DNA of 64,000 bases from Membranipora membranacea. Its lineage: Eukaryota > Bryozoa > Gymnolaemata > Cheilostomatida > Membraniporidae. The notes beneath the pieces are model-generated. The model worked only from the letters and a program-made list of their open reading frames with translations. It was not told where the DNA came from and ran no database searches. This document shows, in pieces, positions 49,933 through 63,865 of the stretch. Both the position numbers and the translations under genes were made by a program. Each line of letters starts with the position of its first letter. Position 1 is the stretch's first letter. The stretch covers positions 2,666,001 through 2,730,000 of the forward strand of contig OU612065.1 of NCBI GenBank assembly GCA_914767715.1, given 5' to 3'.

Positions 49933-52900
49933 ATGTCATGGCGAAAGTTCATGGTAACTTTGGTTACCACATCTTTAATATGGTGTTTACTCATCGGAAT
50001 TTCTCAACCCAAGATAGTGATTTCTGATGAGGCGTGAGTATTTTGACTTCAGTCTTTTGCAAGGGTATTTTTGTTTCTTTCATAGTAGAATCTACTTTGG
50101 ATAAGCATTACTTTGTGCAAAACCACAGGCTGTTAATAATTCCTTCTTGAATTGAGGATTAAGTTTGAGGACTGAGACCCTCTGTAGTTAGAGGAAACAT
50201 TGCTTTCAAATAAAACCTTGGGATAGCGTTTTCTCCAAATGTCATAATGACCTTAAAACTGTTTCAGTGTGGAATTCTGGGCAGAGAGCCTGTCTTCGAA
50301 AATCACGGACAGAACTGAAAATGCTAGTGGAATAGCTGTGCTAAAAAAGGTGAGGTTGTTTTACATATAAGTTGTAGCCTTGTTTTTCATCTGGCGCAAT
50401 ATTTCTCTGAACTGTAGCACTTGCAGCCAGACTTTTAAGAAAACCTCTATAAATAAGATAAGATCTAGTGATAGATCTAGGCATATATTAGGCTAGGATT
50501 GCATGTGTAGTATCATTGCCAACACGCAGCTATGAATACCCTAGTACAAGTAATGGATGGACAGGCAGGATCTGTTCTAAGAGATCGAATTCTAATAGAC
50601 CGAGTGGTTATGCTGCACCATCTGCTACTCAACCGGGTTTTGGAACATTCTTGTTTTTGAGCTTCTTCTGGACTTAACAAATGTGCGAATTGACTTAAAC
50701 TTGCATGCACGTGAGCTAGGAGATTCATAGGATACTGATTCCAAGTGCCTCCATGTGTCAAAATGCGTAACAATGTTTCTTCTTTTTAGGCCTACAGAGA
50801 AACTGATACTGAAAGGGGGATAAAGATTATAGATGGGAACGAAGTACTGCAAACAAGTATTAGTAATATCCAAGGTTATCTCCAAGCGCGCCTACAAGCA
50901 GTTTGGGTAAGGGTTATTTATCAGAACAGAATAGGCCGTATGACAGGTATGACCACTTGAAAAAATTACTGCTGACAAACAGAACATACAGATATTTTTG
51001 TCCCAGCTTGAGCTTTCTAATCAGCTGGCTACGTACTTCTGTGGATTAGTCTCATGGTCATTGTGAAACTGATAGCAAGGAGAGTGTAGTCTTTATTGAG
51101 TCAAAATTTCAAGCAAATTAGAGCACGCAAGCTTGGCTGTCTATATCTGAATACAAATGGCGCAAACTGAGAAAAAAATTGAAGCAAGTGATATCAGGGA
51201 TATGTCTGATGATATGTCTGATATGAAAATGGATTGAGGATCTCAGGATTGTTGGGGAAAAGATAACATAAGTTTAATCAACAAAAAAAGATGTGAACAA
51301 TAGACAGTTTTCTGAGCTCTGATTTAGGCCTCAATTCGGAGTTGTCCTCTCTCCAGTTTGGCACTTTTGACCCACACCGCATAAGAAAAACGTGCTGAAA
51401 AGAGGGTTATCTTGAAAACCGCATATAATAGGATAAAAATTATTTTTGATCCAGAATCTGCAGCATTGAAAACTCATATGGACATAGTTCTGGAAATAAC
51501 TTTAGTAATTGGATAGTCAATTATAGCATTTTCTGCCTGTCTTGCGGACAATTTGGCAGAAATTTTCACGAGTTTTGTCACTAAAATTAAGATTTATCAA
51601 CAATCAAGCCTCCAATGATTTGGAAACCCTGTCTCCTATGGTTTTCAATGGTGCAGACTCAAAATCAAAAATCATTTTTATCCTATCATAAGCGGTTTTC
51701 AAGATAACCCTCTTTCAGCAGGTTTTTCCTATGCGGTGTGTGTTAAAAGTACCAAACTGGAGAGGGGACAACTCTGAATTGAGGCATAAATAAGAGCTCA
51801 GAAAACTGTCTATTTTTATCAAACACTAGCTCCCGATTATTTTGAGTGGTTGATATTCTTTGGATTTTAGCGGTGCATTATTTTCCTATAATAATATGAG
51901 AACTAATTTAGTTAAAGAATCATCGGGATGAGTAAGTGCTGAAAATGCTTTTATTTGGCTCTCCTCGTTTTAATGTGATAGAGTGGTATTCTGATATAAT
52001 TGCATTAGTATGACATTGGGACAAGAATTGATTTTGGTGCTGTAATTGTGAATCATAAATATTGGATCAATGGGGTCAGTTGTATGCACCATCCATCACA
52101 CTTGAAGCAATTTTGAGACATTCAGCTGTAGAACTTTCTAAACATTGACAGCGCTGTTGTTACTCCCCACTGCCACTGACCAACAACATTGTTTATCAAC
52201 ACTCAAAGGTGTGTGACCAAATATTGCTCTATTTATAAGATTGATTGATTGATTGATTGGTTTATTTGTCACTCACATACAAGTATGTTGCGAAATTTGG
52301 TGTTTGATGGTTAAGATGGTGAATTAATTCTAGCAGACCTCTAACGAATAAGACATCGTGTTTGTCACATTGCAATAGAAGACGTTTTATAAACTATGAT
52401 CAGAAATTAACTGGGCAAGAATTGTGTAGTCCGTTGGGATTGGGCAATGGATAACTGTCCGTCAGTGTTGCCTCAGGCTAAAAGAAAACATCTGGGATTC
52501 ATATCATGGCTGATCCAACATTCATAACTCCCCCTACTCAAGTCTGCTAATGTGTTTATTCAAATCTGCAAGAGATCCCGCGATATGGTGAGTAAAGCAG
52601 TTGGTCAGGACTTCGGCCTAACATTCCGAAATATCTATGGAACAAATGGCTAGATCTTTCTTGAAGCTTTCATCCGATACAGAATATTGCAGTTTGCAGA
52701 TGAAAAATTTTCTTGATAGCCATCATTGCTTGAGGGTTAGGAGAAATGAGAGAAATACGTCTCTTCTGTGTGTCAATCAGGTTTTTTTTATTGTGACGTA
52801 AAAAGTAGTTCTATCAAGTCTTTGATTTATTTTATTTATTATAGAATGTCAAGGATGAGGCACAGCGGGTTTATCAGTCTGTTAATGACACTAAGTTCAA

Positions 52901-55900
52901 CGAGACATTTGCCAGTGGCTGTGAAGGATATTTTTATGTGAATTCCAAGTCCTTCCAACTGTACAAGGACATAACTATAAACACTACTGAGCCGCCTCCG
53001 CCACTTGATATTAACGGTACACTCACTAATGACACTGCAGATACCTTCGACAACTCAACACAGAACTTCCTCCCTCTCTATGATGAATGGAGAAAATATT
53101 ACCAGGTCGCAGTGAGCCTCAACGCCAGTGCTGTACACATCCCAACCAACATATATGGCTGTGGTATGTCAAGTTTAAATTCAACATATCTACACCGACG
53201 CTGACTCCTCGTAATACACAATGATATAAATGACTCACAGCTTATCAAACACTGCTATCGAGATCTTCTATCTGACTCATATCAAATTTGAAAAGTTTTT
53301 AAATGTTGTTCTTTTATCCAATGCTGATCTTATATTGCCTTCATTACTTACATGTGTTGAGCCTACTGTCTGTCTATTCAATATGTCACCTATGTATAAC
53401 CTAAAAGTAACCAATCCTTTCAGCTCCTCATCTGGTTGGTAACATCAACTGGACGTCGGCTCTAGATGGCGTGTTTGTGGAGAACCATCAGACTATGCCT
53501 GCATCCTGGCAGTACTTTGCGAGTGCTCAAGGATTCATGAGATTTTATCCAGGTATTTGGTCTTACTTTTAGTTCATCCTCTTCATGTACAATGAATGCA
53601 AAACTAAAGAAAAGTTCGTCAATTTAACAAACCGGCCCGTGTTTGCTGGCTTAGACAAAAGTTTCATGAACATTATTTCTTTTATTTGGGAGAAACTTGC
53701 TCCACACAACATTATTATATGGAAGGCGAAATGCTCCTAAATGATATAATGAAAGATTTTAAGTAGTGGCAGTTCAGTTTATGGATTGATGTTGGTAGCC
53801 CAGACAAGCACACACAATTGAAATGCCATACCTTTAATTTCATTTACCATTGGCTGACCAACTATTTATAGTAATCAAAGGATGTCAAAAAGTGAACAAA
53901 GATATGTCTATAGACAATGTAATAAATGAGAGAATACAGTCGCACCTACTAGCCCCTTATCATTGATTATCCTCACATGATAATTATGTGCTATTATATT
54001 CTGTCATGGCCGTCCACAATAGAAGCGCTTGTTTTATCGCTTGACTTCGGGTCAATAAAACCTCTACTTCTTCTGTATGCACAGTTGGTCTGAGAGCAAG
54101 TTCTTCAAGCCGTTCTGTGAAAGCCTTTTTGAGTCATATTAGGCTGTAATACATACCACCAACTTTGGTTCTTGCCACCGATATGTATACCTCAGTTGGT
54201 ACTTTTAATGGTTACAATCATGTGCCTATGTATAGAAGTGTTGAAATTGTTATATTGTTATATTAATAGATGAACTTGTATTTTTTAGCTGCCAAATGGA
54301 AGGTTGACGGGATGGACATGTATGATGCTCGGCTAACGGAGTGGTAAGTTCAGGCAGACTTTCAAAGGCATTTATAGTCGTATAATTGCTATGTGGGTAA
54401 GTTGTGCTGTTTGGGATAATAAACACAATAAAAACAACAGCAGGCTGAATAATTCCCATCTAAATCATTAATATTTCCAGTGAAACTCATCTACTCAATT
54501 CTCTTGGTGCACACACAATCAAACTGTTATAATGCATTACAATATTGATTTGAGAACAGTCAGGATATGCTTTATAGTGACTTAACAATTGATGATGATT
54601 CAACACAGCAACTCACTAGATCGGAGTGTAATCATTAAAATAATGAAAATAACACATAGGCTGTTCTGTTCTGTCAAGTGTGGAGCGTATGCACCTGATG
54701 CACTTGAAAACAGACATGTGACAATAATTTCTTTTCACAAAACATATAGCTAATTATTCTAGTTGTCTTCATGTATTTTTTTGTACTCTGTCAACATTTC
54801 ACCAACTTTGAAAGCAACACATATTTTCATGGTTGACTGTGGTTGCTGTGTCATTCTCTTCTATGTAATAATGATATTCCGCCTAGACATGTTATATGGT
54901 GTACGTATTCTACCAGCGTGCTGCTGTAGGTTTTATAAAACAAGTGGTAATGTTGGATGGGAAATGGCATGACAAGCTGAACTTAAGCTTCATAAGGGGA
55001 AGTTTTATTGTGACATTAACCGAACAGCGATACCCTGCTGCTCCTTACGTCACTTTCATATATCATAGTAGGGCTGTCTAACAGTCGATGACCCTTACAT
55101 ATCCGGACCTAAACTATGTGGTCAACTTGCTATGCAAAAAAACTCTTTTCACCCATTGGGTTGCTGTATGAATCTTATATGGATGATTTGAACAAAAAAT
55201 GACCCTCATATAGCCAAATCAATTGTGAACCTTACTCGTGAAATACTGGTTTGTGGTGAGGAGAAGATATCTATCTAGCCACCCATTATGACCATCCTTA
55301 TTTCAGGTACACTGCTGCCGCAGCAAAGCCTAAGAGTGTTATAATCCTGCTGGATAAGAGTGGCAGTATGACAGGCCTTCGTATGGAGATCGCAAAAACA
55401 ACTGTGAAAAAAATCATGGAATCACTGCAGGAAAATGATTACTTTAATGTTATTGCTGTGAGTAACATTTATTTCTCTTGGATTTTTTTCTTGGATTTTT
55501 ATGAAAAAATCTTTTTTTATCTTGGTGCTATAGCAAAGCGTCAGCATTTATCTGCCCTTGTGGATATTATTTCTGTTATTTCCAAGACCCTGAGAATCCA
55601 AATTAACATTCAGATATTAGACACGCGTATATAGAGGTCTTTGAATCTTTGTGCTGATTGCAGCAGTGATAACCTGAGTCAGGAAAATTTAGCTGAGGCT
55701 ATTTCAAATTGATGCCTTGAGCTTTAAAACCATGAAACTGAAAAGGACCGTGAAAAAAATCCTTCAGAGGTTTGCGGGTATTCATGGGTGTCAAATGAGT
55801 TGTAAGCAGGTCCGTTAGGTGCAGGTTTTTGTCTATAGTGGCCGATAACAATAAGGCCTTATTTTGTGTCTTTGTGTCAGCAAGGAATTTACTCCTCGGT

Positions 55901-58900
55901 GTCAGTGTTTCATTTCTTGTGATTGGTGTGTGATATAACTATCATCACTGATTTAGAATAAATTTATATATACCTCAGTGACTATCAGCAGTGTTGCATA
56001 ACAAACTTCCCTTCAGATTTAGGTGTGACAAAAAAAGTCATGTCTTAGACATCATCCTGTAGGCTAGAATTACTGTAGTATGTGCACTATAATGAAAATT
56101 CATTTTCAATGCCATTCTATTGGGAAGTAAAAAGCTTGCTAGAGGGGTTTTGAATTTAAATTAGCCGATGGAAAGCCTCACTAGGATCGCACAATCAATA
56201 CGGTATATTTATCCGGTAGGTACGAAAAACCGAACCACGAACTCACGAACTACGAACCTTTAAAAAACCGAACCTTCAATGTGTCTGATAACATAATTTC
56301 ATCCAATGATGATCTTCGTAACAAAATGTCAACACTTTGATGAACAGTTATCCTCTCTTGCACTTTGGCAAATGATAGAGGACAACTCCAATCCCAGCAG
56401 AGAGTTTGGGACATAGGAGCAGGGAGAGTGGGAAGGGAATAGGGAGGGGAGCAGGGAGTTTGTCCCCGACTGAACAAAGAAGGGGATTTTGTTCTAGAAA
56501 AGACGCCAGGCTAGATCATGGCTTGAACGATTTCCAGATTGAGACAGAGGTTCCGGAGAGCTGGGAGCCACCAAGTTCAAACTTAGTGATTATTACCATG
56601 GTGGTGCGACTGATCCTGGAAAACTGAGTGATTATGCACAAATGCACGCAGTGTTCCTTTTACTTACTAAATGATGCTTGCAAATACTCTGTTTATGTGA
56701 TCATTGCACTGTTTGAGTGATAAGGTGATCCAAGCAGATAACATATTATATGCGCATTCAAATAAAGGTAATGGTTCAGAGAAGAGACTGTTGATGGTGT
56801 TTACACGTGTATTCCATGAACTTATTTGTATATTATGGTGCCTGAAATGGCAGCAAAATGAGAGGCAGACAAAAGGCCTGAGAGAATAGTAATGGCTCAG
56901 GCGGATTAATACTGAAGTGTGAGCATTCATGGCTATGAATACACATGTGATGGTAGACCATTGGGGACATAAAGCAGTTCCTATCCAGTGGCAATGTATG
57001 TTGTTAATGACAGTAAGCTAACTATCAAGCCATAACTGTTGCAGACCAGCTATCACGAGGATTGTGCTGTGTCTTCTGGTACTGCGTAACTAAAAAAACC
57101 AGAAAATATCACATTCAAATTCAAAGAGAAGTGTTTGATATTATATGTCATGTTATTATCAGTTAAAATTTATAACTCACTTTTTGCTCACTGCGCTCTA
57201 CTCATAGCTTAAGGGCAGCATGAGGCAAGCTCCCCATTTCGTCATTGCCGGTTAATTTTATTTGCTTTTTTTATGGCTAGATGGTGACTGGTGAAGCTCA
57301 CACCGCATTACATCTATCAATCATGCTCGGCTGGGTTAAAATGAATAATAAACCAATTAATTTTGGTACATACCTGACCCATCTTGCAATGTAGTTGTTT
57401 TACACGAGGCTGTTGCAGAAGACTAGGATGTTATCATTATCAGTTTAGTCCGGGCCACCAGAGCTTGAACTCGACTTCGTTACACAGCTATAGTACAGCA
57501 TGTTAGTCTGACCATCGGATCAAAAAAAGAAAAACAGGCATTTTTTGGTATTCTGTGGTACGAGTCAGAGAAATCAATAGCTGAAGTTGTAATGAGTAAG
57601 GGCCCACATGGATATCTACAAACACAAGATTTCTTATGTTAGGTATTCATTGCAATATGCAGTTAATATAGTATTTGCCTAACCACTTTCATAGAATCAT
57701 TTCATAGATGATCAAGCCTGTCAAGCTAATGTAAATTTCAGAGAGGCAACACTGATCTGATATCTCTTAGAGTAGCATGAAATGCTGTATGTAAGACCTA
57801 ACAGTTATAGTGATATAGCAAATGAGCTCAATTTTTTATAGAAGAATTATAATAATGTATATTAGAGGTCCTACTTTCCCCCTCATGCTTTGTTTGAAAC
57901 CAAAGAACAGCCATGAACTTTCAAACAATATTTCAAGATAGGCCAACACCCATAGTACATACTTGTTAACTCTGTTGAGATGTGATGATTCAGAAGGCAG
58001 CCTTCTGCTCCTCCTGTGACGAGTCAAAGGGGCTCCAATTTACTAAACTGTGACCATTTCTAATAAATAAGTGAGGTGTGTCCTCCATTACAGCCTTCTG
58101 TAGTAGCTCCACATACTTCCATCATTTTCAAACTTGCAGGAATATATAGTCAACCCATTCCTCTCTCCAATGCAAAAGTTCATTTTGATTCATCATGACT
58201 AATTTGACATCTACTTGGTGTGTACCAAACTGTGCCATCTTGCTCTCCATAATTTTTCATCAAGTGACCTTGAGCTAGTGCACCTAGTTAGGATGCAATG
58301 AGCTCTATTAAAAGTCAGTTTGATGTCTGTTATATTATTGGTCACTTATCAAAAACATGACATTTCATTGGCTACTGACAATTTAAACTTTGAGCAAATT
58401 GATTTAAGCAGGAGAGGATAATCCTGAGTTCGGTTTTTAGAGGGTTCGTAGTTCGTGAGTTCGTGGTTCGGTTTTTCGTACCTACCCATATTTATCAGTT
58501 AGGCTAGCAGCTACTCCAGTCTGTATGATAAATAAATGATAAACATTAGAATGAGACAGTCCACAATGTGATGGCACAATGTTACGTGGGCGGACTTGGT
58601 CAATCAGAGAACGTATTTTGTGCTCATGAATTCCCTCTGCTACAGGAAATGCCAATCTCACAACCGTGTTCATCAAAATTGGCTGACAATGTCATTTACA
58701 AATTAGTCTATCAGCACTGCTAGATGAAGCTCATTTATTCGGCAGAACACTATAAACATCAAATAATGTGATAGGTGAAATAAAAACACAGCAGTATTAG
58801 AACTTATTCCTTTCTCTCCTCCGGTCATGACTACTTGAATGACCTCTTGCAGATAGCATTGTTTGTGTGTAACACATATCTTGAGCACTTATAGGATTTT

Positions 58901-61900
58901 GAAAGTGCTATTTTACCGAAGACTTTGTAAATCTTGATTCTTGACTTCTCGAACTGCTTGGCTAGCCTGCGAGTAGCTCTATTATTTATTCACATTTTGC
59001 TGTACTTGTGTACCACGGTGAAGAACTTAGTGTAATTACAGCACGGGATAATTAATCCCTCGGGATACATAAATAAGTCTGTTTTCTGGCTGTTTTAAGC
59101 TAACTCGGTGAGGGAAACATGGTGACGTTAGTGTGATATACATCAGCATTACCTCCCTTCATTCCTGTTTCCCTGAATATGGTTATTAGAGAATGATCGT
59201 TTCAATTACTGAAAAGACCTTCTAGCACATTGTGTGGACAGGCTCATGACCTTTTTTTGTGATTGGAGAAGTCGGAGATTATAATATGCTTTTTATTTAT
59301 TTTTGCAGTTCAGCAACGAATCGATCTTTGTTGATAGGAATTGCTCGAATGGCACATTGATACAGGCTACCTCTCGTAATACAAGGGTAAGTCATTACAT
59401 TCAATTAAGATAATCACTTTTCTTATTGGGCTATAGTTGGGAAATAGTGTTAGGGGCAAAATTCCTGGAGGATGCGAAGCAACACTAGGTGGGGTGCTAT
59501 AAGCTCATATTTGGTACGTGTATCCCAGCTCAAAAGCATCTCAAGGTATATGAATAGCAATTGTGAATCCAAAACAGGCTTGTTCTGACATGAATTATTC
59601 AATTATTGTGTTTTTAGGCCACTTCACAAACTGCATAAATTCCCATGTGTAACACCCTCCTGCCCCTGCGTCACTGTAACGTTTCTCTGTTCCTGGCCAA
59701 TTTACAGATATTTCACTCTCAACCCAACCAATTGATCAATGAAATCTCTATTACAACTTGAAACAGTATTTGAAACAATTTAGATTACCATATGGCAACT
59801 TTCTCAGTGAACAAAAGATCCATTGTGAACTTACCATGATATGTACCACTAAGCCTTTATGATAAATGATTCAGTGAAAAGACAAATAAATAAAATCAGA
59901 AATAAGTCTGTCTTTGATTCAGTAAGCAAATGTTTTGCTCCCAAGGGCTATCAAACCAAAAGGTGAGACAAATAACCCAATTAAAGGCTGCAGGTCACAG
60001 TTTATCCTGACTGGCTGATGACTGCTAAATTAAGATTGATCATGGCTCACTCCTGTAACGTTCTATGTTTCCAGCCTGTCTATAAACTAAAAGCTTGCAG
60101 ACCAATCAACCTGCATGAATATTATTTCCTTTGTTCTATAGAGAATTGCTAGAGCTCTTGACTCGATAGTATTGGGAGAGATTGCCAACTTCAGTAGAGC
60201 GCTGACTATGGCATTCCAAGTGCTGCAGCAGGTAAAGTGCGACACTTTTCTGATCCTAAACTGATACTGGCCAGCATACATGTGTCGCAAAAATATTTTA
60301 ACCACAGATAAAATTTGATACATATTGAGGAGAAATAAATCCATAAATATTGGACAATGAAGTATGTAATATTTATTGGTAGGCTGAGTCTGATGATCTA
60401 ACAGGTGCTGAGACAAACAACGCCATTATGGTCGTGACAGATGGGGCCCCTGAGGACTATGCTAAGGTGTTTGAGAAGTACAACTGGAATCAGACTTTTG
60501 ATGGACAAGACAAAACCCCAAAGGAGGCTTCTGATCGTGTTCCGAATAGTAAATGGGTGAGTTTGGTGTAAACTCATTAATGAAAATTCTGACTGGTCTG
60601 CTGTATAAGGTTTCTTACGAGTATCAGAGTATCGGTATGATAACATGCGGTTCAATTGAGCTTGTATTTGTTGGCTCCAGTGAGTCATATTATGTGGATA
60701 AGAGGATTGTATTAACAAGACGTCGCTTGTTTGTTTATTGCCAGGCACGGGTTTTTTCTTACTTGATCGGTGATGAAGTGACATCCTCTAACAAGTACCA
60801 TGTGAGATGGCTGGCATGTGCTAATAAAGGTATGTACGTTGTTGGTGTGTGCTTAATCTCTATTCAGGCACTGACAGTCAAACTGTTGCTTCTGCTGCTA
60901 ATTTGATTTTTTCCAGGGGGTACATGCTTGATACATTTTCACTATCTTATAAGTCATCAATAATATTTTACTGTCACCTATGATCGCAGAGTAAGGATAT
61001 ATCAGCAGAGTAAGGATATATATATATATATATATATATCCTTACTCTGTGATATATCCTTACTCTGTGTTATGTTGTTTAGACCTTATTAATATAACCT
61101 GATGTTGTAAAATTTGGAACCACCTTCACTGAAATTTTCGTTTCGACATGTTGATCTGTTTCATTTATAACAGTACAACCATTAACGCCTGGTCGATTGT
61201 GTAGTGTGATCTCTTCTCTCACATTATAATGCAATAGTAATTATGAATGATAACGAAAGTGTGATAATTTCAGGTTTGCTATTTCTATTTGTAGGTTATT
61301 TTTATCACATCGGTACTATGGCTGATGTACATGATTATGTACAGGATTATGTGCGCATCATGGCTAGGCCATTAGTCGTAGATCAGAGCAGACATTACGC
61401 ATGGTCAGGAGTACATGTGAACGTCCCTGTAAGTACAAAACTAAGTTTGTTTTGTCTCTGCTGCTGACTTTCCCAAAGCTAGACCTACCATGCCATATCC
61501 AGTGTGAGCCTGGTCCGAGTATCCCCTGCCGTGCTATATCCCAGCTTGATTGTTCCGGTGCTTAGATACCTACCCCTAGGGCTAAGACACCCCTCTAATA
61601 AGATACCCTTCAGGAGATATGAAATGAGCAGATGTAGGACGTATCCTGTTTATTGGTTTTAGGCTTAATTTTTTATTGCCATCTATGAGATAGCTACCAT
61701 ATCGTATCTCTTCTATGAGCTGGAAACCTCCCCAACTCCATACTGAGAAGCAACCCAAGCTTATAAGTGCCAGGTAGCTTCTAATGTAGGCACCATCAGA
61801 CAGTCGTGTGTTTGACCCAATGACTAGAAGACTTGTAACTTCATGAGTTTCAATACCGAGTCATGGTGTGATGTATTGGTTCGATTGGAGTTCAAACATA

Positions 61901-63865
61901 ATGTGCCTGTGATTGTTTCTGTATGGATATTATTTAATCTGACCAAACTTATGTGAAATGTGACAAGTATGAGGCTAGAGGCTGTAATTGTTGGGCTACA
62001 TAAGTTTGTACTGATGCTCTGCTAACAATGTGAATGTGACTTTGTATCTAACCTCTATGGTGGTTGGTAAGCCTGGTTTTTCACTCCATGTGGTGGCCCT
62101 TAACTTAGTTCCTGAGCGCTATTATTCTTTCCTGTAGTGATGTTCCAATGTGCTACATACATGTACTAAATGTTTTATTTTCAGTTGACTACTGAGAACA
62201 ATGCTTATAATTCCCATGCTAAGTCTACCGACTGGATAAGATTGCCAAGTGATGTTAGTAAAGTGAACCTTTGATATCTTTTCTAACGCTTTGCTTTAGA
62301 CATCTTAATTGTACTCTCATTCTTGGACACACTCTTGCTTGCATTGCATGCCTTATTTTGTACCATGCTTTGTAGGTATGCTAGATTGTAGAGCCTTTCT
62401 TAGCCTCCCAGTTAGCTCCATTTCACATAAATCATAACAATAATATGTCTGTGTACTGTGTACCGTGTGCTTTCTACCTCTTCTCATTTACCACAATATT
62501 GGGTCCATAATGATTTCCAGTTTTCTTCAGAAGATTATAATTTCAAGATATTCTCATCAAAGTATCTCAAATTTCCTTTCAAGAGATATTCGTCGACAAA
62601 ATCGCATCATTTATAGATCTATATAGATATAGATATAGATAAAGATGTAGATATAGACATAGATATATATAGATATATTATGTATATATATATACATATA
62701 TATATATAGATATAGTAGATATAGATCTATATAGATTTATAGTAGATCTAGTAATTCAGGTCAATCGTGTGAGAATGACAAGAGTTTTTTTTTTAAATTG
62801 ATAAGTAGGGATTTATAACACAGGAAAGCTCCTTTGATCAGTATTTGTAGTATATGAGTTTCATTACCCTGCTCTATGGATTCCAGCATACAAGTTCAAT
62901 ATAGTTAGCTGATGAGACAACCACACATAAATCTTAGAGAAAATATTTTGCCATTATTCAAGTATCTAAATTTATCACGCATAATGGTCTTACATGAATT
63001 TTCGGCAACTTGGAATGATTCGGGCATGATTCTCTATTTTATGACAATTTGAAGAAAAATGTATCTTTCTATCCAAAGTTACACAAAGCTTACTCCCAGA
63101 AATGATCATATGGCCTGGTCTACAGCTGAGTATGGTGACACAAGGCACGATGTTATGTAACCTGCGCTCTACGGGTCCTGATCAAATGAGCCTATAGTCA
63201 TAAGGAAATTTCAAAATTTCTTATTACCAACTCATCACCAGCTATGATTGGTCACAATCAGCTGTGCTGTTGATGTGTCCGCGTGACCTGTTTCTAATCA
63301 TGATTTTGTTATGTATTCTACTTCTACTAACATTATTATCTATGGTGTGTGCTCTGTTCTTACGCTGTGTCTCTCTACTGTCAAAACTGATGACTCCTAC
63401 TCTGGGAGAATCGCACACTTTTCAACAGCTGATGTTATCATGTGTGTGATTGTCATGTAAACTAAGTTGTATGCCTCGTCTAGCAATGGCCAAACTTCAG
63501 TATATATTTGCCTCAAATACATGTTTAATTTCCCTTGCATTCATGCTGACATCCTCATCAATCTCTAGTAAAGGTAATAGTTTTCTCATGGGGATACATA
63601 GATTACTCGAGTTTTTTTAGTACTGAGTTTGGGACGACAATCTAAAAGAATAAAATGGATTTGTTTTATCACTATGATTATACATCCTGGTTAGTGCTTG
63701 CTTGGTGCAGTAGCATTTCTGCGATCTAATACATGTTTCTACACCATGCCTGTACTCATTTGTGACCATTTTATTGATATTATGTTTTGGTGTCATTATT
63801 TTTAGGCAGCAGCACCTTCTCTCTCTATATCTGTGTCAATGCCAGTGTACGATTTACGAGGCCCG
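49933..63865 (+). CDS. CACNA2D: Voltage-gated calcium channel alpha2delta subunit, 5' half (runs off window)
   Basis: This extracellular GPI- or membrane-anchored subunit raises surface density of high-voltage calcium channels. Fourteen exons: 49933-50033, 50268-50349, 50790-50906, 52845-53163, 53424-53552, 54289-54343, 55307-55457, 59309-59386, 60142-60231, 60383-60556, 60745-60829, 61295-61428, 62185-62253, 63806-63865. Phases agree throughout, giving the first 548 residues. Seen: a signal peptide (about 8-26); VWA_N region with several N-glycosylation sites (NGT, NDT, NST, NAS); GNINWTSALDGVF then GFMRFYP; a VWA domain from about 268 with MIDAS DKSGS (284-288) and VTDG (392-395); YHVRWLACANKGYFY; and the start of the Cache region. 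The MIDAS Thr position reads Ala (about 359). The start was chosen because only this ATG opens a signal peptide; an ATG at 49922 hits a stop. Which vertebrate paralogue it matches cannot be said. Confidence 0.92.
51299..51815. mobile_element. Full-length 517 bp foldback MITE, family partner of 31399-31830
   Basis: Perfect 20 bp terminal inverted repeats: AATAGACAGTTTTCTGAGCT at the left and its complement at the right. A second inverted region lies inside (AAAGAGGGTTATCTTGA against its near-complement around 51703-51718). The 3' part is nearly identical to the copy at 31399-31830. No target duplication or coding frame found. It lies in intron 3 of the alpha2delta gene. Confidence 0.85.
56214..58487. 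mobile_element. 2.27 kb DNA transposon with terminal inverted repeats and 9 bp target duplication
   Basis: The ends CGGTAGGTACGAAAAACC and GGTTTTTCGTACCTACCC (as complement) continue inward as about 45 bp inverted repeats built of near-repeated CGAAC units (CCGAACCACGAACTCACGAA). The exact direct repeat ATATTTATC flanks it at 56205-56213 and 58488-58496. No transposase frame is visible in the interior, so it is non-autonomous. The 9 bp duplication and long ends fit a Mutator-like class. It fills more than half of the 3.85 kb intron 7 of the alpha2delta gene. Confidence 0.85.
60982..61070. repeat. AGAGTAAGGATATA double hairpin with AT core
   Basis: Two copies of CAGAGTAAGGATATA in direct order are followed by an AT dinucleotide run and then two inverted copies (TATCCTTACTCTGTG). 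It is the same family as the 36 bp palindrome at 42768. Confidence 0.8.
62610..62760 (+). repeat. ATAGAT/TATA microsatellite
   Basis: An irregular run of ATAGAT-type hexamers and TATA dinucleotides of about 150 bp, in the intron between exons 13 and 14 of the alpha2delta gene. Confidence 0.8.

Noticed and set aside
51180-51240. GATATGTCTGAT short repeat
   Set aside because: Too short and degenerate to call.
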